64,000 nucleotides of DNA from JBBQLG01 sp964251665. Lineage in GTDB: Bacteria > Bacteroidota > Bacteroidia > Cytophagales > Spirosomataceae. Below the pieces are notes generated by a model. The model searched no databases. It was not told the origin of the DNA and worked only from the letters and a program-made list of their open reading frames with translations. Location of the stretch: the NCBI GenBank assembly GCA_964251665.1, contig CAXUKO010000002.1:558001-622000 (forward strand), in the 5' to 3' direction. The translations under genes and the position numbers were made by a program. Positions 9,438 to 18,248 of this stretch are shown piece after piece; the first letter of the stretch is position 1, and every line of letters begins with the position of its first letter.

Positions 9438-10367
9438 ATGGGTTTCAGTCGCTACGCTACCTTTATTTATTCGCTCTTTTCTCTGTTTACAGCCACTGTA
9501 GCTTTCGGGCAGAAAGAGATGATGTATTCACAGTACCTGCTCAATCCGCTGGCCATTAACCCGGCTTACGCGGGTAGCCGCGACAACCTGAACATGACCC
9601 TGATGTTTCGCCGAAAATGGTTTGGTGCCCAGAATGGGGCGTTGCTATCGGGCAATGGAGGCAGTCCGGTTTCGCAGAGTTTCGCGGGCGACGGGGCTGT
9701 TGCAAACGGTAAAGTCGGGCTGGGGTTGCAGTTTCAGAACGATCAGTTAAGTACCTACGGTACCACGGGGGTATATGGCAGTGTAGCTTACCGCATCGAC
9801 CTGCCCGCGCTGGCTAAATTGGCGTTTGGTCTACAGGGGGGCGTAAACGTGCTGCCGGTTTACGATCAGGTGACGGGCGGTTTTAATGCCCGTCAGGCCG
9901 TGGGTAGCGTCGGCGTCGGCATTTATTACCAGTCGCCTACGTTTTTTGGTGGCATCTCGGTTCCCGAACTGATCAGTAAAGGCGTGGTATTGTCGGGGCA
10001 GGCGCAGTATCAGGCAACACTGCCGCTGTTTATTCAAGCCGGTACCAAACTGAACCTCTCTGATGAACTGGTGCTGATACCGTCCGTTCTGGTCACCCGG
10101 GCTTCGGGCCGGCCGCTTGGCATCGACCTGAATGCCCGCTTTTGGGTGAGCGAACGACTCGGGCTGGGGCTGTCGCTGCGTACAAACAGCCTGGGCATAC
10201 AACCCACCAACTACGTGCAGGCACTGGCCGAATACCAGCTCTCCAAAGCCATACGGGTGGGGTACGCGTTCAGTTCGCAAACAGTCGAGAACCCGCTTTA
10301 CCCGCAGAAAAGTGCGCACGAACTGGTCTTTAAATACGCGCTGAATAACCTAACCTTCAACTATTGA
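9438..10367 (+). CDS. PorP/SprF family type IX secretion outer-membrane protein (second copy)
   Basis: 309 residues from ATG 9438. I prefer this start to upstream in-frame codons (e.g. 9345) because it puts a clean signal peptide (MGFSRYATFIYSLFSLFTAT..AFGQ) at the N-terminus. The mature protein opens with the family motif (KEMMYSQYLLNPLAINPAYAGSRD). The rest is barrel-like, with glycine-rich beta-strands and a C-terminal aromatic strand. It differs clearly from the first PorP/SprF copy. No type B substrate gene lies next to it in this window; its nearest partner is the PorE-like gene, from which it is separated by a hairpin. A role in T9SS or surface-protein attachment is inferred from family and context. 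Confidence 0.9.
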   Translation: MGFSRYATFIYSLFSLFTATVAFGQKEMMYSQYLLNPLAINPAYAGSRDNLNMTLMFRRKWFGAQNGALLSGNGGSPVSQSFAGDGAVANGKVGLGLQFQNDQLSTYGTTGVYGSVAYRIDLPALAKLAFGLQGGVNVLPVYDQVTGGFNARQAVGSVGVGIYYQSPTFFGGISVPELISKGVVLSGQAQYQATLPLFIQAGTKLNLSDELVLIPSVLVTRASGRPLGIDLNARFWVSERLGLGLSLRTNSLGIQPTNYVQALAEYQLSKAIRVGYAFSSQTVENPLYPQKSAHELVFKYALNNLTFNY

Positions 10368-10501
10368 CGGAATTTATGTGTAAATGGTGGTAGTTTTATT
10401 AGTAAATTGCTCCTTAACCCGCTAACAGACTCACTTTGAGCCGTAACCTTGATAACGCTAACCTTAAAAATCTTAACCTGCATTGGTTAGCTGACCAGTC
10501 T

Positions 10502-11551
10502 ATGCCCAATAAACAACTCATCAACGACCTTTACATTCCCGGCGATCTGGAGCACGATTTTCCTCTGGCTGCCCATTTCGTGCAGGTGTTTGGTGCCTAC
10601 CCCAATTACCTGCATTTCAGCGATGATTTTCAGTTGAGCATCCAGCCGATGCTCGAAAATCGGGGGTTTCGGGTGGTCAACTCAACGGTTCGGTTGAACG
10701 AGGAAGGCTGGAACACGACCGAGCGCGTATTGCAGCATGACGACGGGGTGTTGCTGAAATTGGAAATTGCCAGTGGGCGGTTTGGCCGGATGGAGGGCTT
10801 TTTTCGGGACGAATTAGTGGTGAAAGCGCTGCTGGATGGCGTTTACGAACATAAATACGAACACGAAAAGAATCAGACGCATATCTACCTGATTCAGAGT
10901 GGGTTGGGTGGTTTGCATACTGAACGGGTAGAAATTCTGCCCCCAAACATTGATCTTGATTTACATTATAACGACGATTTTCCCGCCGTCCACGAACGGT
11001 TGGTTGGACTGCTGGCGCAACCCAAGGGCAAGGGTCTGATTTTATTGCATGGCGAGCCGGGTACGGGTAAAACGACCTATATCAAGCACCTGAGTTCGCT
11101 GGTGCAGAAGGATATGCTTATTCTGCCGCCCTACATGACCAATTTCCTGACGGCACCGGAGTTTATACCGTTTCTGCTGGATAACCGCGACTCGATTCTG
11201 ATTATTGAGGATGCCGAGCGGATTCTGCAATCGCGCGAAGCCGGGGGCGATACCAACAGCGTTTCCAACATTCTGAACCTGACGGATGGCCTGCTCGCCG
11301 ACTGCATGCACATTCAGATCATTGCCACCTTCAACGCCAGTAAGAGCCTGTTAGACAAAGCCCTGCTGCGCCGGGGCCGCCTGATGGTTGATTATGCGTT
11401 TGGTAAACTCACGCCCGAAAAAGCCAACCGGCTGTTTACCCACTTGGGTTCTGAACACCGGGTAACGGCACCTACGACGCTGGCCGATATTTTCAACCTG
11501 GAAGAGCAAACCGTTTCGGGGGTGCGCGACGTGGTGAAAGTCGGGTTTTAA
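10502..11551 (+). CDS. AAA family ATPase (BCS1-like ATPase core)
   Basis: About 350 residues from ATG 10502; an in-frame TTG at 10436 would add 22 residues. The N-terminal half (to about residue 165) matches nothing I recognise. The C-terminal half is an AAA module: Walker A GEPGTGKTT at about residues 184-192, Walker B ILIIEDAE at about 232-239, a sensor-1-like IIATFN, and an arginine-finger-like LLRRGR before the small helical lid. The core resembles BCS1/ClpX-type AAA ATPases that remodel proteins. No signal peptide or membrane segment is seen, so it is likely cytoplasmic. Substrate and partners are unknown; the flanking genes give no firm clue. Confidence 0.8.
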   Translation: MPNKQLINDLYIPGDLEHDFPLAAHFVQVFGAYPNYLHFSDDFQLSIQPMLENRGFRVVNSTVRLNEEGWNTTERVLQHDDGVLLKLEIASGRFGRMEGFFRDELVVKALLDGVYEHKYEHEKNQTHIYLIQSGLGGLHTERVEILPPNIDLDLHYNDDFPAVHERLVGLLAQPKGKGLILLHGEPGTGKTTYIKHLSSLVQKDMLILPPYMTNFLTAPEFIPFLLDNRDSILIIEDAERILQSREAGGDTNSVSNILNLTDGLLADCMHIQIIATFNASKSLLDKALLRRGRLMVDYAFGKLTPEKANRLFTHLGSEHRVTAPTTLADIFNLEEQTVSGVRDVVKVGF

Positions 11552-11555
11552 GCAC

Positions 11556-12032
11556 TCATCTTTTGGTAGCCCGATTTCGGCGGCTTCGGGTTTTAAGCTG
11601 CTTTTCGACGTGCAGCTCTTCGGCTACGGCAATCGAATGGGAGTCCGTCAGGTTATCATCCTGCTTGGCTTTATCCGCCAGTCGGCCGAAGAATTTGTGC
11701 AGGGCCCGCAACTCTACTTCAGACAAATCTTCCACGTTTAACAGCCGGTTGCTGGCCTCGCTGTGCGTGGCAATCAATTCGTTTAGCTTGATCTGCGTAG
11801 CCAGCGCATCTTTATTCTGCGACTTTTGAATCAGGAACACCATCAGAAACGTAATGATGGTGGTACCGGTATTGATTACCAACTGCCACGTATCCGAAAA
11901 CTTGAAGAGCGGGCCGCTCACGATCCAGACAAGTATAGTGGAGAAGGCGGTCAGAAACGCCCATGAACTGCCGGTGGCTTCAGTAACTGCGGACGAGAAT
12001 TGCTCAAATGCCTGTGAGAATGATTTTTTCAT
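11556..12032 (-). CDS. Low-affinity iron permease family protein (Fet4-like, short form)
   Basis: 158 residues. Two hydrophobic segments (about residues 22-42 and 50-70: SSWAFLTAFSTILVWIVSGP and ..TTIITFLMVFLIQ) flank a conserved FKFSDTWQLVINTGTT stretch typical of the low-affinity iron permease family. The family's QNKDALATQIKLNELI helix follows, then a basic tail. Bacterial members are short membrane proteins, and iron transport has been shown only for the much longer fungal Fet4, so the substrate is uncertain. It converges with the AAA ATPase gene (4 bp apart) and diverges from the ABC exporter gene. Confidence 0.85.
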   Translation of the reverse strand: MKKSFSQAFEQFSSAVTEATGSSWAFLTAFSTILVWIVSGPLFKFSDTWQLVINTGTTIITFLMVFLIQKSQNKDALATQIKLNELIATHSEASNRLLNVEDLSEVELRALHKFFGRLADKAKQDDNLTDSHSIAVAEELHVEKQLKTRSRRNRATKR

Positions 12033-12145
12033 AACCGGGGCCTGTGGGATTGAGGGGGAACGATTACCCGTTGTTTTTTGTGAAATTACAAAAAGCGGCC
12101 CAACTCACCGGCTCCCAATGAGTTAAAAGCGTGCGTATTCAACCT

Positions 12146-14005
12146 ATGGCAAAAACTGAAAAACCGGACTCCCGCACCACACCCAAGCCCTCCGCTGATA
12201 CCCAATTGTCGTGGCGGCAACGCCTGAACGCCCTGGGTAATCTGCCTGCTTTTTTCAAAATCGTCTGGCAAACCTCGCCCCGGCTATTTGTGGGCAATGC
12301 CATTGTCCGTATCGCCCGGGCGGCACTTCCCGTCACAACCCTGTATATCGGCAAACTTATCATCGACGAGGTGGTCCGCCTGACCACTAAATCCACCGAT
12401 CACAGCACCCGATACCTGCTTACGCTGATAGCCGCCGAATTTGGACTGGCCATTTTCTCCGACGCGCTGGGCCGGGCCATATCCCTGATGGATAGTTTGC
12501 TGGGCGATCTGGTTGCTAACCGAACGTCGGTGCAGATCATGGAGCACGCGGCTACGCTCGACCTCGAACAGTTTGAGGATGCCACGTTTTACGATAAACT
12601 CGAACGCGCCCGACAGCAGACCAACGGACGAACGGTACTGCTTTCGCAAGTGTTCGGGCAGGTGCAGGACTTTATTACGATGGCGTTTCTGGCCGCTGGT
12701 CTGGTGGTGTTCAATCCGTGGTTGCTGTTACTGCTCCTGGTCGCCGTAATCCCGGCGTTTCTGGGTGAGAATTATTTTAACCAGCAGAGTTATTCGCTCA
12801 CTCGCAGCTGGACCCCCGAACGACGCGAACTGGATTACCTGCGCTACACGGGAGCCAGCGACGAAACGGCCAAGGAAGTCAAGATCTTTGGCCTGTCGGG
12901 CTTTATCATCAATCGGTTTCGGGAATTATCGAGTTTGTATTACCAGAAAAACCGTGATCTGGCCATTCGTCGGGCCTCGTGGGGTACGTTACTGTCGGCC
13001 ATTGGCACGCTGGGGTATTACGTGGCCTATGGAATCATTATCACCCAAACGGTCGCCGGGGCGCTCACGCTGGGAACGCTGACGTTTCTGGCCGGCTCAT
13101 TCCGGCAGTTGCGCGGGTTGCTGGAAGGCATTCTCTCGCGGTTCACGAGCGTATCGCAGGGAGCGTTATATCTACAGGACCTGTTCGACTTCTTCGCGAT
13201 AAAGGCCCTCATCGACTCACCCACAAAACCGCTCTTGTTCCCGCGTCCGATTCGCGAAGGGTTCGTATTCGAGAACGTTGGCTTTAAATACGCCAATTCG
13301 GAGCGCTGGGCCAACCGGCACCTGAATTTTACCCTGAAAGCGGGCGAAAAACTGGCCTTGGTGGGCGAGAATGGAGCCGGTAAAACGACCCTTGTTAAGC
13401 TGCTCGCCCGGCTTTATGATCCTGCCGAAGGACGGATTCTGCTCGATGGCCGCGACCTGCGCGAGTACGATCTGGACGATCTGCGCCGGAACGTGGGTGT
13501 TATTTTTCAGGATTTCGTGAAGTTTAAAATGACAGCGGGCGTTAACATCGCCGTGGGGAATATCGACGAACGTACCAATCAGCCGCGCATCGAGCAGTCG
13601 GCCCACCAAAGTCTGGCCGACTCGGTGATTGCCAAACTGCCCGGCGGCTACGAACAGGTGCTGGGCCGCAGCTTTGCCAAAGGCGTTGAACTCTCGGGTG
13701 GCGAGTGGCAGAAAGTGGCACTCGGCCGGGCCTACATGCGCGATGCGCAGGTGCTGATTCTGGATGAACCCACGGCCGCCCTCGACGCCCGCGCTGAGTA
13801 CGAAGTGTTCCAGCGATTTGCCGAACTGACGCAGGGGAAAACGGCGATTCTTATTTCGCACCGCTTCTCAACCGTACGCATGGCCGACCGGATTCTGGTG
13901 CTCGAAAACGGGCAATTTCTGGAAATTGGTTCGCACGATGAACTACTGGCCAAAGCCGGTCGGTACGCCGAACTGTTTCAGTTACAGGCGCGTGGCTACC
14001 AGTAG
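12146..14005 (+). CDS. ABC transporter, fused permease and ATP-binding protein
   Basis: 619 residues from ATG 12146; a GTG at 12131 would add five residues. An N-terminal membrane domain (about residues 25-335) with around six hydrophobic segments precedes a nucleotide-binding domain (about 360-610). The latter has Walker A GENGAGKTT, a Q-loop in VIFQDFVKF, signature LSGGEWQK, Walker B VLILDEPTAALD and H-loop ISHRF. The organisation is that of exporter half-transporters that work as dimers in the inner membrane (MsbA/lipid-peptide exporter type). The substrate cannot be deduced. The next gene encodes a probable lipoprotein 100 bp downstream, which may be coincidental. Confidence 0.93.
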   Translation: MAKTEKPDSRTTPKPSADTQLSWRQRLNALGNLPAFFKIVWQTSPRLFVGNAIVRIARAALPVTTLYIGKLIIDEVVRLTTKSTDHSTRYLLTLIAAEFGLAIFSDALGRAISLMDSLLGDLVANRTSVQIMEHAATLDLEQFEDATFYDKLERARQQTNGRTVLLSQVFGQVQDFITMAFLAAGLVVFNPWLLLLLLVAVIPAFLGENYFNQQSYSLTRSWTPERRELDYLRYTGASDETAKEVKIFGLSGFIINRFRELSSLYYQKNRDLAIRRASWGTLLSAIGTLGYYVAYGIIITQTVAGALTLGTLTFLAGSFRQLRGLLEGILSRFTSVSQGALYLQDLFDFFAIKALIDSPTKPLLFPRPIREGFVFENVGFKYANSERWANRHLNFTLKAGEKLALVGENGAGKTTLVKLLARLYDPAEGRILLDGRDLREYDLDDLRRNVGVIFQDFVKFKMTAGVNIAVGNIDERTNQPRIEQSAHQSLADSVIAKLPGGYEQVLGRSFAKGVELSGGEWQKVALGRAYMRDAQVLILDEPTAALDARAEYEVFQRFAELTQGKTAILISHRFSTVRMADRILVLENGQFLEIGSHDELLAKAGRYAELFQLQARGYQ

Positions 14006-14105
14006 ACTGCGGACCAATCACTCATTTTTTCGGCGTTTGGCCGATTCCACTACTTTTCCTGATAGATTCGTACGTTCTGTCTGTGTCCTGCCCACCCGAA
14101 CTGGT

Positions 14106-15524
14106 ATGAAATCACTACTGGCTATTGCATCGCTGACTATTTTACTGGGCAGCCGGTGCGCGTCGCACAACGCCGTTACAACACCGATAACGCCCATCAC
14201 GCCAACGTCACCATCCGCGGCTACGCTGGTGACGGGTCCGGCTATTCTGGAAGCCGACGTCGAGGGCATCGGCAAGGCCACCATTACGGGGCAGACGATT
14301 CTGGTGAAATTACCCGCCGGTTATACCAAATCGACGGTGCGCCTAACCTACAAAGTGACCGCCGACGTCAAGAAGATCACGCCCGCATCGGGTACCGACC
14401 TGCCTATCCGGGCTGAGGCTACCCGAACGGTATGCATCCAGAACGACGCGCTGGGTAATTGCACGCTCCCGTACCAGCTCGTTATTCAGGCCGTGAGCGA
14501 CGTAAAGGCCACGCTCGATCCGGCCAGTCAGCAGCTCGACGTCACGCAGTACCTTCAACCCTACGGGCTGGCCTTTCAACTGAGCAACCTGAACACACAG
14601 GCGGGTACCACCCGGCGGTTTCAGCTTCGGTTTGTCCACAAAGCGACCGGATATACGTATGTCGGGGAGAACTACAGTCTTGCGGATAAGGCCGGAATGC
14701 CCATTTTTGCGGGTCAGGTAAGTACGACGATGGCGGCAGAAGGCAAACTGAGCATGACGGGTACGCTGCCGCTCGACATGCCAACCGGCGAGTATGCCCT
14801 TTCGGTGCTGATGCCGACCTGTTATTCGCCCACCGCCGATGGTCGCTGCCTCTCATCCGGTATTGAAGGGGTTGATCTGACCCAGCCGTTCGTGCTCCGT
14901 CCCGGTCCTCCCCTGGTGGGCGAGGTGGTTAGTTCGACGGCAACAGCGGCTATTCTGATCAAGGGCCGCAACTTCTCGGCGGATAAGCCGGTCACCCTGC
15001 GGCTGAGCAACGATTTTACCCCGCCCGCAACCGCTGCAGCCACCGTTGAGAGCGAATTTCTGCTGCGGGCCACCGCACCGGCTTCACTGCCCGGCGGACA
15101 GTACCGGCTGGACATCACGTCGGCGGGTAGTCAGCCATACGCCAGTCTGTTCGTGGTGCCTACCGGTAAGGTGCAATCTTATCTGGGCTATGTGGGAACG
15201 TTCGGCAGCTATGCCGCTACGCAGAACTGGCTGCCAACCCTGCCCGCGTTCAAAGGGGGCGAAACGCTGGAAGTGCGCTACGCCAACCAGTATAACGGCC
15301 AGCAAACCATGAAAGCGCTACGGTTGATAAACACGAAGAACGACAAACAAACGTATGAACTGACGGGGAACCAGGCGTTCCGGCCCTTCTCGGCCGCGCC
15401 CGATTTCATGCTCTGGAAATGGACGCTGCCCACTGGTATTCCTCCGGGCACCTATGCGCTGGTATTTGAGGATGCGAATGGGGTACAGTCCGTTCCGTAC
15501 TATCAGGCCATTCAGGTGCAGTAA
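14106..15524 (+). CDS. Exported protein with IPT/TIG-like domain, probable lipoprotein
   Basis: 472 residues from ATG 14106; the frame is open further upstream but without a plausible signal. The start has a short positively charged and hydrophobic signal (MKSLLAIASLTILLGSRC). Cys18 could be lipidated, but arginine at -1 is not a normal lipobox residue. A Thr/Pro-rich linker follows, then beta-rich sequence. Residues of about 265-350 resemble an IPT/TIG Ig-like fold (GPPLVGEVVSSTATAAILIKG.N), and related beta-sandwich sequence runs to the end. It is likely surface or periplasmic, perhaps carbohydrate-related given the LacI regulator and Sus genes nearby, but this is context only. Its stop is 4 bp before the lacI-type gene, so the two are probably co-transcribed. 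Confidence 0.75.
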   Translation: MKSLLAIASLTILLGSRCASHNAVTTPITPITPTSPSAATLVTGPAILEADVEGIGKATITGQTILVKLPAGYTKSTVRLTYKVTADVKKITPASGTDLPIRAEATRTVCIQNDALGNCTLPYQLVIQAVSDVKATLDPASQQLDVTQYLQPYGLAFQLSNLNTQAGTTRRFQLRFVHKATGYTYVGENYSLADKAGMPIFAGQVSTTMAAEGKLSMTGTLPLDMPTGEYALSVLMPTCYSPTADGRCLSSGIEGVDLTQPFVLRPGPPLVGEVVSSTATAAILIKGRNFSADKPVTLRLSNDFTPPATAAATVESEFLLRATAPASLPGGQYRLDITSAGSQPYASLFVVPTGKVQSYLGYVGTFGSYAATQNWLPTLPAFKGGETLEVRYANQYNGQQTMKALRLINTKNDKQTYELTGNQAFRPFSAAPDFMLWKWTLPTGIPPGTYALVFEDANGVQSVPYYQAIQVQ

Positions 15525-15528
15525 GGCC

Positions 15529-16575
15529 ATGATCCAACACCATCCCATCACGATCAAGGACATTGCCCGCAAGTTTAAATGCTCGCCCTCCACGGTGTCC
15601 AGGGCCCTGAACGACCATTATACCATCAATGAAGATACGCGGAAGACGATTCAGGAGTACGCTAAAAAGATGGGCTATCAGCGCAACTCCGTCTCGCTGA
15701 GTCTGCTCAACAAAAAGACCGGTTCACTCGGTATAGTGGTGCCAACGATCAGTAACTACCACGAATCGTCCATTATCGAAGGCCTGTACTCCGTGCTGCA
15801 GCCGCTGGGCTATCTCCTGAATATCTGCGCGACCAACGAAAGCTTTCTGCTCGAAGCGGAGTATATCTCTAAACTGCTGGCGAACCGGGTCGAATGCATT
15901 TTTCTGTCGGTTTCGCAGGAAACCTACGATTCGGGCCACTACGAGCATCTGGAAACGGTTCTGCAACGCGGGGTGCCGCTGATTTTTATCGACCGGAACT
16001 ACGAAGGATTCAAAGCGGGCGGGGTGATGGTCGATGATTATCACGGGGCCTACGCCGTGGTCGAACACTTAGTGAACATGGGCTGCAAGCGGATTGCGCA
16101 CTTGAAGGGACCCAATGGATTAACCGTGTCGGAGCAGCGGTTCAGAGGGTATATCGATTGCCTGAACCGTTACAACCTGCCCGTTCGGGAGGAGCTGATT
16201 ATCAACACGAACTTCAAGGTGGAAAGCGCCATTTTGCCCACCAAGCACCTGTTTGATCTGCCCACCCCACCCGACGGTATTTTTGGCGTGAATGATTCCG
16301 TCGCCATCGGAGCCATGCGGGTGGTGAAGGATAAGGGGCTGAGTGTGCCGTATGACGTATCGCTGGTGGGGTTCGATAATTCGCCCATATCGGCGTATAC
16401 CTACCCGTCGCTGACGACCGTTTCGCGTCCCGGCCGGGAAATTGGCATTGAAGCATCGCGCCTGTTTCTGAGCCAGTCGAACGCAGCGGGCGAATCCGCA
16501 CCGGAATCCATCTGCCTGCCGTCTAACCTCATTATCCGGGAATCGTCGCTGCGGGTGCAGAAACCGAATTCGTAA
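15529..16575 (+). CDS. LacI family transcriptional regulator
   Basis: 348 residues from ATG 15529, 4 bp after the preceding stop. The N-terminal helix-turn-helix (ITIKDIARKFKCSPSTVSRAL, about residues 8-28) is followed by a hinge helix and a periplasmic-binding-protein-like sensor domain (GSLGIVVPTISN..., ...DGIFGVNDSVAIGAM..., ...VSLVGFDNSPIS). Such proteins repress or activate sugar-use genes in response to a small sugar ligand. The gene converges on susD, and two perfect CAAACGTTTG palindromes, the type of site this family binds, lie upstream of susC at 21444-21473. Control of that operon is therefore a strong inference. The inducer is unknown. Confidence 0.93.
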   Translation: MIQHHPITIKDIARKFKCSPSTVSRALNDHYTINEDTRKTIQEYAKKMGYQRNSVSLSLLNKKTGSLGIVVPTISNYHESSIIEGLYSVLQPLGYLLNICATNESFLLEAEYISKLLANRVECIFLSVSQETYDSGHYEHLETVLQRGVPLIFIDRNYEGFKAGGVMVDDYHGAYAVVEHLVNMGCKRIAHLKGPNGLTVSEQRFRGYIDCLNRYNLPVREELIINTNFKVESAILPTKHLFDLPTPPDGIFGVNDSVAIGAMRVVKDKGLSVPYDVSLVGFDNSPISAYTYPSLTTVSRPGREIGIEASRLFLSQSNAAGESAPESICLPSNLIIRESSLRVQKPNS

Positions 16576-16605
16576 CGCATGACTGATCAGTCATGCGTTA
16601 CGAAT
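16568..16605. terminator. 38-bp perfect palindrome between convergent genes, probable bidirectional terminator
   Basis: A 19-bp perfect inverted repeat with no spacer (16568-16586 with 16587-16605). It contains the lacI-type stop codon and touches the first base of the susD stop codon. No long T-run follows on either strand. A two-way terminator is the simplest reading. Confidence 0.6.
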
Positions 16606-18221
16606 CAATAACCGGGGTTTTGCGTCAGGGCGGGATTAACCGATAAGGCCGAAGTCGGAATAGGGAAAATCCGGTGCGCCGGGTTGGCATCCGTCTTGAA
16701 GCCCCAGCTTCCTTCAAACTTTCCGAATCGGATCATGTCGTTGCGGTGCCAGGTTTCCCAGGCAAACTCGCGGCTCCGTTCGGCGTAGAGATCGTCCAGC
16801 GTTACGGTCGATAGGGCCGGAGCGGTCGTACGGCTGGCCCGCAACTGATTCACCAGCGACACCGCCGTTTGCCCCAGCGTGGGCGCTCCACCGCGCAGAA
16901 TAGCCTCGGCTTTCATCAGGACAATATCGGAATAGCGGAACACCGGCACATCGTTGTTCTGATTGCGGGAAGTGGAACTGGCGTCGGGGTAAAACTTGAC
17001 GTTCCGGTAGCCCATATTCCAGGCGATTTCGTCGTTGCCACAGTCGAAGGCGGACACATCCTGCCGCAGCAACGTATTGGGCGTCAGGTTCACCTGATAC
17101 GTATAAGCCGCTGCGCCATCCGCACCGGTATAGGTTTGATCGTAGCCTTTTTTAGTGGTCGTTACGGTGAGTGGCGTCACGCCATCGTTCAGAAACTGGA
17201 GCCCCGTCAGCCACTGCCTGTTACGGACATCGTTGGGGTCGTTGAAGTTGGCGTAGAACTCAGGCAGCGTACTTTCGGGCGCGCTGGGCGTGAAAGGCAG
17301 ATTGAATTTTTTGGTGGCCGAACGCGGCACGTCGTAGCGGGCGTGGTACATCATGCCGTTGGTGCCGGGCAGGGCACTTGCCGCCGGGTCGTAGGGGATG
17401 GCAAAAATAAACTCCTTCATCTGCGGCCCGTTGTTGGGGTAGAACATCTGGAGGTAGGTGTCTTTGGATTCAATCGCGTACAGGCCCGACCGCATTACAC
17501 TGTCGCAGGCCGTTACACAGTCGGTGTAGCGGGCCGTTCCGGTATAGTACTCCGCGTTGAGGTACATCTTGGCCAGCAGCGCAAACGCCGTGTATTTGTT
17601 GGCCCGCCCGTAGATAGCCTGGCCCGAAGTGCGGCTCAGGTAGGGCAGCGCAGCCTTTACTTCGCTCTCGATAAAGTTGAAAACCTGTGGCCGGGCTACG
17701 TTGGGGTGCGGGCTGAAATCGCCGTACGCTGTATCGATGGGAACGTTGCCGTACAAATCCATCATCATGAAATACGACAGGGCCCGTACCATTTTCAGTT
17801 CGGCCAGGTTGGTCTGTTTGGAGCTGCCTGCCGGTATGGTCTGGTTCAGAATCGACAGGGCCTGATTCGTTGTCCCGATCACCGTCGACAGCCAGTTCCA
17901 GCAACTGTTTGTCCAGCCGTGATCTTTGGTCCACGAGTGGTAGTGTAACATGCGGTAATTCTGGTTGTCGTACCAGTTACCACCCCGGGCCGCCAGAATG
18001 GCTTCGTCGGAGCTGAGCGACTGCATGAACCAGTAATCCAGCGAGAACGCACCCCGCAGGGCGGCATACGGCGGACCCGATGCCTGAATAAACTGGTTTG
18101 CGTTCTGCGGGAAAATATCGGGGGTTAATTCCGTGCTCACGGGGACGGTGATCTCGTGGCAGGCCACCAGCAGGCCGAGCGATAGCAGCCCGATGAGGCT
18201 GTTGATTCCTGTTTTTTTCAT
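16605..18221 (-). CDS. SusD/RagB family nutrient-binding outer-membrane lipoprotein
   Basis: 538 residues. A lipoprotein signal ends in LLVAC (Cys21). The rest has the helical SusD pattern: N-terminal TPR-like region (..YAALRGAFSLDYWFMQSLSSDEAI.., ..WTNSCWNWLSTVIGTTNQAL..), LAELKMVRALSYFMMMDLYGNVP, and the C-terminal FAWETWHRNDMIRFGKFEGSW plus IFPIPTSALSVNPALTQNPGY ending typical of the family. It binds a glycan or oligosaccharide at the cell surface and passes it to the SusC channel. It lies 27 bp downstream of susC on the same strand. No glycoside hydrolase is adjacent, so the substrate cannot be inferred. Confidence 0.95.
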   Translation of the reverse strand: MKKTGINSLIGLLSLGLLVACHEITVPVSTELTPDIFPQNANQFIQASGPPYAALRGAFSLDYWFMQSLSSDEAILAARGGNWYDNQNYRMLHYHSWTKDHGWTNSCWNWLSTVIGTTNQALSILNQTIPAGSSKQTNLAELKMVRALSYFMMMDLYGNVPIDTAYGDFSPHPNVARPQVFNFIESEVKAALPYLSRTSGQAIYGRANKYTAFALLAKMYLNAEYYTGTARYTDCVTACDSVMRSGLYAIESKDTYLQMFYPNNGPQMKEFIFAIPYDPAASALPGTNGMMYHARYDVPRSATKKFNLPFTPSAPESTLPEFYANFNDPNDVRNRQWLTGLQFLNDGVTPLTVTTTKKGYDQTYTGADGAAAYTYQVNLTPNTLLRQDVSAFDCGNDEIAWNMGYRNVKFYPDASSTSRNQNNDVPVFRYSDIVLMKAEAILRGGAPTLGQTAVSLVNQLRASRTTAPALSTVTLDDLYAERSREFAWETWHRNDMIRFGKFEGSWGFKTDANPAHRIFPIPTSALSVNPALTQNPGY

Positions 18222-18248
18222 GATGTTGTAAGTCCTGAGTGGCAGGGG

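Noticed and set aside
12033..12145. TTTTTGT...ACAAAAA inverted repeat between the divergent iron-permease and ABC genes as an operator
   Set aside because: Only seven A/T-rich base pairs; too simple to separate from chance, and no matching regulator nearby.
16869..17948. 359-codon plus-strand open frame inside susD
   Set aside because: Antisense shadow of a well-identified SusD protein.
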